Assembly: GCA_024734555.1 (NCBI GenBank)
Contig: JANPWX010000251.1
Coordinates: 294,109 to 358,108, forward strand
Reading direction: 5' to 3'
Source: Trochalopteron elliotii
Taxonomy: Eukaryota > Chordata > Aves > Passeriformes > Leiothrichidae
Length of the DNA stretch: 64,000 nucleotides
Shown here in pieces: positions 60,762 through 64,000 of the stretch. The notes beneath the pieces were generated by a model that was given only the letters and a program-made list of their open reading frames with translations, did no database searches and was not told the DNA's origin. Each line of letters opens with the position of its first letter. Positions within the stretch are counted from its first letter, which is position 1. The position numbers and the translations under genes were made by a program.

Positions 60762-60882
60762 TCTATATACGTATATTTACATAGATACATGTGCATATAT
60801 ACATATATATACATAAGCATATATGTATATATACAATATATACACATATACACATAGATGCATATATGCATTTACATGCATT
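60762..60882. repeat. TA/CATA low-complexity tract
   Basis: About 120 bp of TATACATA, ATATATGTATATA and TACACATA units, an impure alternating purine-pyrimidine repeat. It keeps short open frames clear on both strands; those are artefacts. Confidence 0.9.
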
Positions 60883-60971
60883 CAGACAAGTCATGGTAAG
60901 CATGTTTCTATCCATGATTTTTGACCACAGAGGTGTGTGCACAGGGGAGTCTGTGCAGGTCTGTATGTGTC

Positions 60972-61262
60972 ATGGACATAAACACTGCCTGTATTGGATT
61001 CCTTGCTCTGATTTTTGTTGCTGTGGGAATTCTGACTTGCATCAAATCCTCTTGTGCAAATGGTTTGGATGTGGGGACTCCTCCTCTTACTAATGTGCTC
61101 TACCAATCTCTTATTGAAAGAAAGAAGAAGAAAGATGGAAGACAGGAGAGAGAGCAGTGTAAAGGTCAGCCAGCATTGCAGCCTGATGCAGAGATTTATA
61201 ACCCTCCAAATTCTCCCTCTCTCTGGCAGCATGTCTTTACAGACTCACATTATCTCTATTAA
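60972..61262 (+). CDS. Possible small single-pass membrane protein, unrecognised
   Basis: A 96-codon frame starts at an ATG in good vertebrate context (G at -3, G at +4). The product begins MDINT, then has one strongly hydrophobic segment of about 19 residues (roughly 6-24, CIGFLALIFVAVGILTCI). A polar tail follows with a basic cluster RKKKK at about 52 and two tyrosine motifs, VLYQSL (ITIM-like spacing) and EIYNPP. The frame also extends 17 codons upstream to 60921. I recognise no family. Against it: the opposite strand and another plus frame are also open here, and no splice sites or polyadenylation signal decide the matter. It may be a chance frame or one exon. Confidence 0.25.
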   Translation: MDINTACIGFLALIFVAVGILTCIKSSCANGLDVGTPPLTNVLYQSLIERKKKKDGRQEREQCKGQPALQPDAEIYNPPNSPSLWQHVFTDSHYLY

Positions 61263-61428
61263 TACCAGCCACAAGGTCATTACTCAGGCACTGAGCCTTC
61301 CTCCAGCATAAATATTTATACAAGGCTGACCTGCGGCTGCTGTGTTTGCCTTTTATTTGATTTCTGCCGCCTTTTGTGTCTGTCAGTAATGTCTTTAGCT
61401 CCTCTGGCTGGGATGGGGAGCTCAGAGG
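61263..61428. other. Possible regulatory block
   Basis: Repeat-free sequence with AAATATTTATA, TTTTATTTGATTT and two CpGs in GCGGC/GCCGCC context, unlike its neighbours. No gene recognised. Confidence 0.3.
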
Positions 61429-61506
61429 AGCCAGGGAGGGGTTAAGAAGGGAGTGAAAGAGAAGAGGGGGCAGGGAGAGCAAGAGGGGAGGGATGGATGG
61501 GAGGTT
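61429..61506 (+). repeat. Purine-rich (GGGA/GA) tract
   Basis: Nearly all G and A, with several G3-G5 runs and GGAT units at the end. Triplex or loose G-quadruplex formation is conceivable. It corresponds to pyrimidine-rich sequence on the minus strand. Confidence 0.75.
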
Positions 61507-63958
61507 GACATTTCATATGATCCCCATGGATGGTGACTTAATAACCCCTTATTTCACACCAGCTGAAAATTTTTAAGAAGTGAGTATTTTGCAATGACAT
61601 TACAAATGTAGTGAAAATTTCCTTTTATCTACTCAAGAAGATAGGAGTGCAAGAATGTTTTGTGTATGAAGTGTTGCTTTTGCTGGAGATGAATGGGATT
61701 TAGAGATATATTCCAGAGAATAAGCTAAGGATAGTTTGCACGTAAGCATGCACAAGTGAATACATAAAATGCTATTTCACAAATTTCTATCAGCTGTGAG
61801 TTCATGGACGTGAATCTCTACTTGTCCTAACACACTAGCACTGCTCTGAACCATGTTTTTAGTTTCTGTCAGAGTCAGGTGCAGATACCTGTCTGGCAGA
61901 AAGGGAGATGAGGTTGCTGTGCTTTCTTTGGGAAATGTGTTCCAAGAAGCAAGGACAGCCTTGGTGTCTGTGCTGCAGTCCTGTCCTCTAGCAGAGTTTT
62001 ATCTGCCAGTGGTCAGAGATGTATGAGGAGCTTGGGAACACGAATGGAAAATTGAGACAAGTGTGGGGCATGCCAATGATTGGTTGAAGTTTTCTAGTGT
62101 GATAAAAACACAGAAGCTGAAGGGAAGAATCATGAGTTTAACCACATGGTAAAATTTATAATGACACAACCTCTCTTAACTCCACAGGGGCTGGATACTT
62201 AGTGGCACTTGTAACTGTTGATACATCCCTGTCCCTGCAGAGCTGAGGGCACTCAGTGCAGTAGTAGTGAAGATCCCCATACTAAAAGAGGGAGGTTTAC
62301 TGTAGTAAAGGATTAGCACCACCTTAGCATTTGCAGTTCTGAATCATTTTAAGCCTGGTAATTTTACTTAATTAGTTTTGCTTTTCTCTGTTTCGTTTAG
62401 GTCTTTGATCCTGCTGAAGGCAGGCTGTAGGTTGGAACTAATAGAGCAAATGGGGCAGTCCATTGTAATGGGCTTTTTCTTATTGTTGAATAAACACTGC
62501 TTAGTGTTTGCACAGGATTCCCCCTAATACCCTGAAAAATATCAATAAAAAATAAAATTAGGCTAACTTGAATATGGCTTCAGATATGTTTTATCTACTT
62601 TCTGGTTGATTCCTTAATTTTCTCTTCCTCCTTTTTAGAGTTTGAGAAACTTAACTTTTGTCTGCCTTCAGGATGCAAATGCTATCTGTGCTATGATGTC
62701 AGTGCTGATCTGACAGTTTCAGTGCAGTGGGAGAGTGAGGATCCTCCTTAAACTAACATACTACCTTTTGTCATTACTTTAAGCAAGGATTTTGGAGCTT
62801 GTGTCCCAGACAAACATCCCCCTGTGTGGTCCTGGTCTTCCAGCCAGACTGAGTTGACTGAACTAATCACCTCAATGTATTTCTGGGAAATTCTTAGGTT
62901 TTACTGTGTGCATCTGCCTATAGCCCTTTCCTGAATATGAAGGACTTCAAAGCCTTTCAACTCTATTATCAATGCTGTGTCTTATTTCAAGCATCTCTTC
63001 CTTTCCTTACGTCACCTGAGGATATTTTTCCTCCATAACAGTGGTTCTGTAATACTGCATTTGCATGGCACCAAAGCTGCTTTTTTCATCTGTGAGTAGG
63101 TTACAATTTTAAAATTAAAGCCCAGGAAAAAACAACAAAAAATACACCCCTCAAAAAAAAAAATCTGGTCTCATTTTTGTAGCTTGTTTTCCCTGTAGAC
63201 AAGGAAGTTTATGAGCATCTCTGGTGACCAGTTTTCAGTTGTCTCCACAAACCAGTGTGCCTGGTTGTTGGAAGCAACCTGGATCCTGCCAGATACTCAC
63301 AGATGAAGGTGAGGGTCACTGGCTGCTCAAATCCTAAACCATGGAAAATATGGCAGGCAAGAGCGATCAGTGGTTTTGCTTTTTCTCATGCAGTAGGTAA
63401 GCAAGAATGCAAGGTTTAGGATGGGTGAGTGGGAAAGGCAGTTGGATTCTGTGCATGATTAAGAGAATAGGGGGATTTCAAGATGTTTGGAGTGTATCTG
63501 ACTTACTGCTGTCCCTTATGTTCAGTTTCTGTAGGTGAGCTGATACTGGTGAAGAAAAAGGCTGAGGGACTGGTACTGGCACCTTCCACTCAGGTTCTGG
63601 CCTGCAGCAGCACAAGCTGCAGGTAGCCAAGCTCTTCCATGAGTCATGTTCATGTCTCTCCTTCCTGACTTGCAGATGAAGCCATGGGAAAGGGAATCCT
63701 GCTGTGGAATAGAAGGTGGGGAGTTCTGTGGCCATCCTCCTGAAATTAGAGAATTTTATGGGGGGAGTGTACAAAATACACCACACAGTCTGCCCCTTCT
63801 TATTGACTGTGATATTGAATAGTCTTTCTCTTGAGCTGTCTTCACACTTTCCTTTTTTGGTTACTGCTGTCAAAACAAAAATCTACATCCTGAGTATGAA
63901 AACAGAAGTTTCCGTTGAGAAGCTTCAGCTGGAGCTGTGGGAACTCTGCAGCTGAGAC
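61507..63958. other. Unique noncoding DNA
   Basis: No exon recognised. An A-rich patch lies at 63125-63163. The minus frame 63478-63873 (131 codons) and the plus frame 63716-63955 overlap each other and carry no domain. Confidence 0.65.
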
Positions 63959-64000
63959 AGTGTGTGGGGTGTGTGTGTGTATGCACACACTCCCCCTCCC
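63959..64000 (+). repeat. (GT)n-containing low-complexity end
   Basis: GTGTGTGTGTGT with GGGG interruption, then a short CA run and a C-rich end. It is cut by the window edge. Confidence 0.75.

Overview
This window looks like nuclear DNA from a bird, most likely a passerine. It is AT-rich, poor in CpG, and shows no dense coding on either strand. The repeats are avian: two CR1 LINE 3' ends and a SINE with a tRNA-Ile-like head joined to a CR1-like tail, which resembles the TguSINE1 family known from songbirds. I recognise no protein-coding exon. The longest open frames (up to 211 codons) are in the range expected by chance in 128 kb of two-strand sequence, or are made by tandem repeats. The best reading is a gene desert or a very long intron.

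Layout. 1-32 kb: mostly unique noncoding DNA with a few low-complexity tracts, a G-quadruplex-type motif (15.3 kb), an (AAAAC)n microsatellite (17.26 kb), two worn MIR-type SINEs (17.7 and 22.5 kb) and a perfect 11-bp hairpin (19.1 kb). 32.1-34.4 kb: a repeat cluster with, in order, the tRNA-derived SINE, a plus-strand CR1 end, a 61-bp minisatellite of about 14.7 copies, a minus-strand CR1 end, and a 2 x 120-bp tandem duplication. 34.4-44.7 kb: unique noncoding DNA. 44.68-44.93 kb: an isolated small CpG island (26 CpGs in about 250 bp), the only promoter-like signal. 45-60.7 kb: AT-rich unique DNA with long inverted repeats, a homeodomain-core cluster and fragments of an old interspersed repeat. 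60.7-61.5 kb: an alternating TA/CA tract, then a 96-codon frame with one hydrophobic segment, then a purine-rich tract. 61.5-64 kb: unique DNA ending in a short (GT)n.

No operon-like gene interplay can be described. Most of the window may be inert or may hold long-range regulatory sequence; several blocks that keep CpGs in a CpG-poor background are flagged for conservation tests. No virus-derived gene, CRISPR array, rRNA or intact tRNA gene was seen.
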